From Comamonadaceae bacterium (GTDB taxonomy: Bacteria > Pseudomonadota > Gammaproteobacteria > Burkholderiales > Burkholderiaceae_C): a stretch of DNA of 6,702 nt. The stretch covers positions 1 through 6,702 of the forward strand of contig CANGMW010000140.1 in NCBI GenBank assembly GCA_947454695.1, in the 5' to 3' direction. Positions 6,008-6,702 of the stretch are shown here, piece by piece (the stretch's first letter is position 1; each line of letters begins with the position of its first letter). The notes under the pieces were generated by a model, which searched no databases, was not told the origin of the DNA, and saw only the letters and a list, made by a program, of their open reading frames with translations. A program made the translations under genes and the position numbers.

Positions 6008-6702
6008 ATGTCCAGACCGATCCAGGCCACCATCCACACTGACGCCTTGCGTCATAACTTGTCACGCGCCCGTCACATCACGCCGGACGCCAAGATTTGG
6101 GCGATCATCAAGGCCAATGCCTATGGGCATGGCATCGAGCGGGTGTTTGAAGGTTTGCGCGGCGCTGATGGCTTTGCCTTGTTGGATTTGAGCGAAGCCG
6201 AGCGCGTGCGCGCCCTGGGCTGGCGCGGGCCCATCCTGCTGCTCGAAGGCGCGTTTGAGCAACGCGATCTGGAACTGTGCTCACGCCTGGGGCTGTGGCA
6301 CACCGTGCATTGCAATGAACAGATCGACATGCTGGCCGTGCACAAAACCCATGTGCCGCACCGGGTGTTCCTCAAGATGAACAGCGGCATGAACCGCCTG
6401 GGTTTCAAGCCGGCGCAATTCCGCGCTGCCTGGACGCGGCTCAATGCCTTGCCGCAGGTCGAAGAGATTTCGCTCATGACCCACTTCAGCGATGCGGATA
6501 CAGACAAGGGCATCGCGCAGCAAGTTCACACCTTTGTAGAAGCCACACAAGATTTGCCGGGCGAGCGATCGTTATGCAACAGCGCCGCCATCTTGCGGCA
6601 CCTCGGTCCCCAAGCGCCTGCCGCCCTGGCGACCGACTGGATCCGCCCCGGCGTGCTGCTGTATGGCGCGTCGCCCGATGACCCGGCACACACCGCGCAG
6701 GA
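6008..6702 (+). CDS. alr: Alanine racemase, N-terminal part (3' end outside window)
   Basis: Alanine racemase is a cytoplasmic PLP enzyme that converts L-alanine to D-alanine for peptidoglycan. The window holds 231 codons of a family usually about 360 residues long. WAIIKANAYGHG at 31-42 contains the PLP-binding Lys35. Further family marks are FLKMNSGMNRLGF at 121-133 (Lys123 at the position carbamylated in some homologues, Arg130), MTHFSDAD at 157-164 with His159, CNSAA at 190-194, and WIRPGVLLYGASP at 211-223 with Arg213 at the residue that contacts the PLP ring nitrogen. The catalytic tyrosine of the C-terminal domain lies beyond the window. The ATG at 6008 gives the family-typical MSRPIQATIHTDAL; an in-frame ATG at 5963 would add 15 residues but overlaps the promoter candidates. 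No good Shine-Dalgarno is visible for either. It could be called dadX in a catabolic setting, but no dadA is seen here. Confidence 0.95.
   Translation, partial: MSRPIQATIHTDALRHNLSRARHITPDAKIWAIIKANAYGHGIERVFEGLRGADGFALLDLSEAERVRALGWRGPILLLEGAFEQRDLELCSRLGLWHTVHCNEQIDMLAVHKTHVPHRVFLKMNSGMNRLGFKPAQFRAAWTRLNALPQVEEISLMTHFSDADTDKGIAQQVHTFVEATQDLPGERSLCNSAAILRHLGPQAPAALATDWIRPGVLLYGASPDDPAHTAQ

Noticed and set aside
1..6702. CRISPR array, tRNA, rRNA, insertion sequence, prophage or defence system
   Set aside because: I saw no spaced repeats, cloverleaf, transposase-like frame or terminal inverted repeats; nearly all sequence is explained by housekeeping genes.

Overview
The window reads as ordinary core chromosome of a high-GC Gram-negative bacterium. 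The best guess is a betaproteobacterium of the order Burkholderiales, probably Comamonadaceae. That placement rests on protein character, GC-rich codon use and gene neighbourhood (lplT divergent from alr, glcE-glcF); no database search was possible. Coding density is high. I see no mobile element, phage gene, CRISPR array, tRNA or rRNA.

Layout, left to right. (1) The 3' end of an ammonium transporter gene (amt/amtB, + strand) enters at the left edge and is closed by a strong intrinsic terminator at 385-419. (2) A + strand cluster of three tightly spaced genes follows: an aldose 1-epimerase family protein (474-1334), glcE (1345-2412) and glcF (2426-3646). Gaps of 10 and 13 bases suggest one transcript. 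GlcE and GlcF are the FAD-binding and iron-sulfur subunits of glycolate oxidase, which turns glycolate into glyoxylate. The usual partner glcD is not between or directly before them. (3) A short convergent gap carries a 14-base tandem repeat that runs into the end of the next gene. (4) Two - strand genes follow, an EamA/DMT-type permease (3716-4579) and lplT, a lysophospholipid transporter of the major facilitator superfamily (4613-5887), probably co-transcribed from the lplT side. (5) A 120-base divergent intergenic region separates lplT from alr (alanine racemase, + strand), which is cut by the right edge.

Functionally the window joins unrelated housekeeping tasks: ammonium uptake, glycolate oxidation (with a sugar mutarotase of uncertain link), inner-membrane transport, phospholipid recycling and D-alanine supply for peptidoglycan. 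LplT and Alr both serve the cell envelope, which may explain their adjacency.

I found no convincing new biological system. The points most worth a second look are the tandem repeat at the 3' end of the permease gene, the glcE-glcF pair without glcD, and the overlapping back-to-back promoter candidates between lplT and alr.
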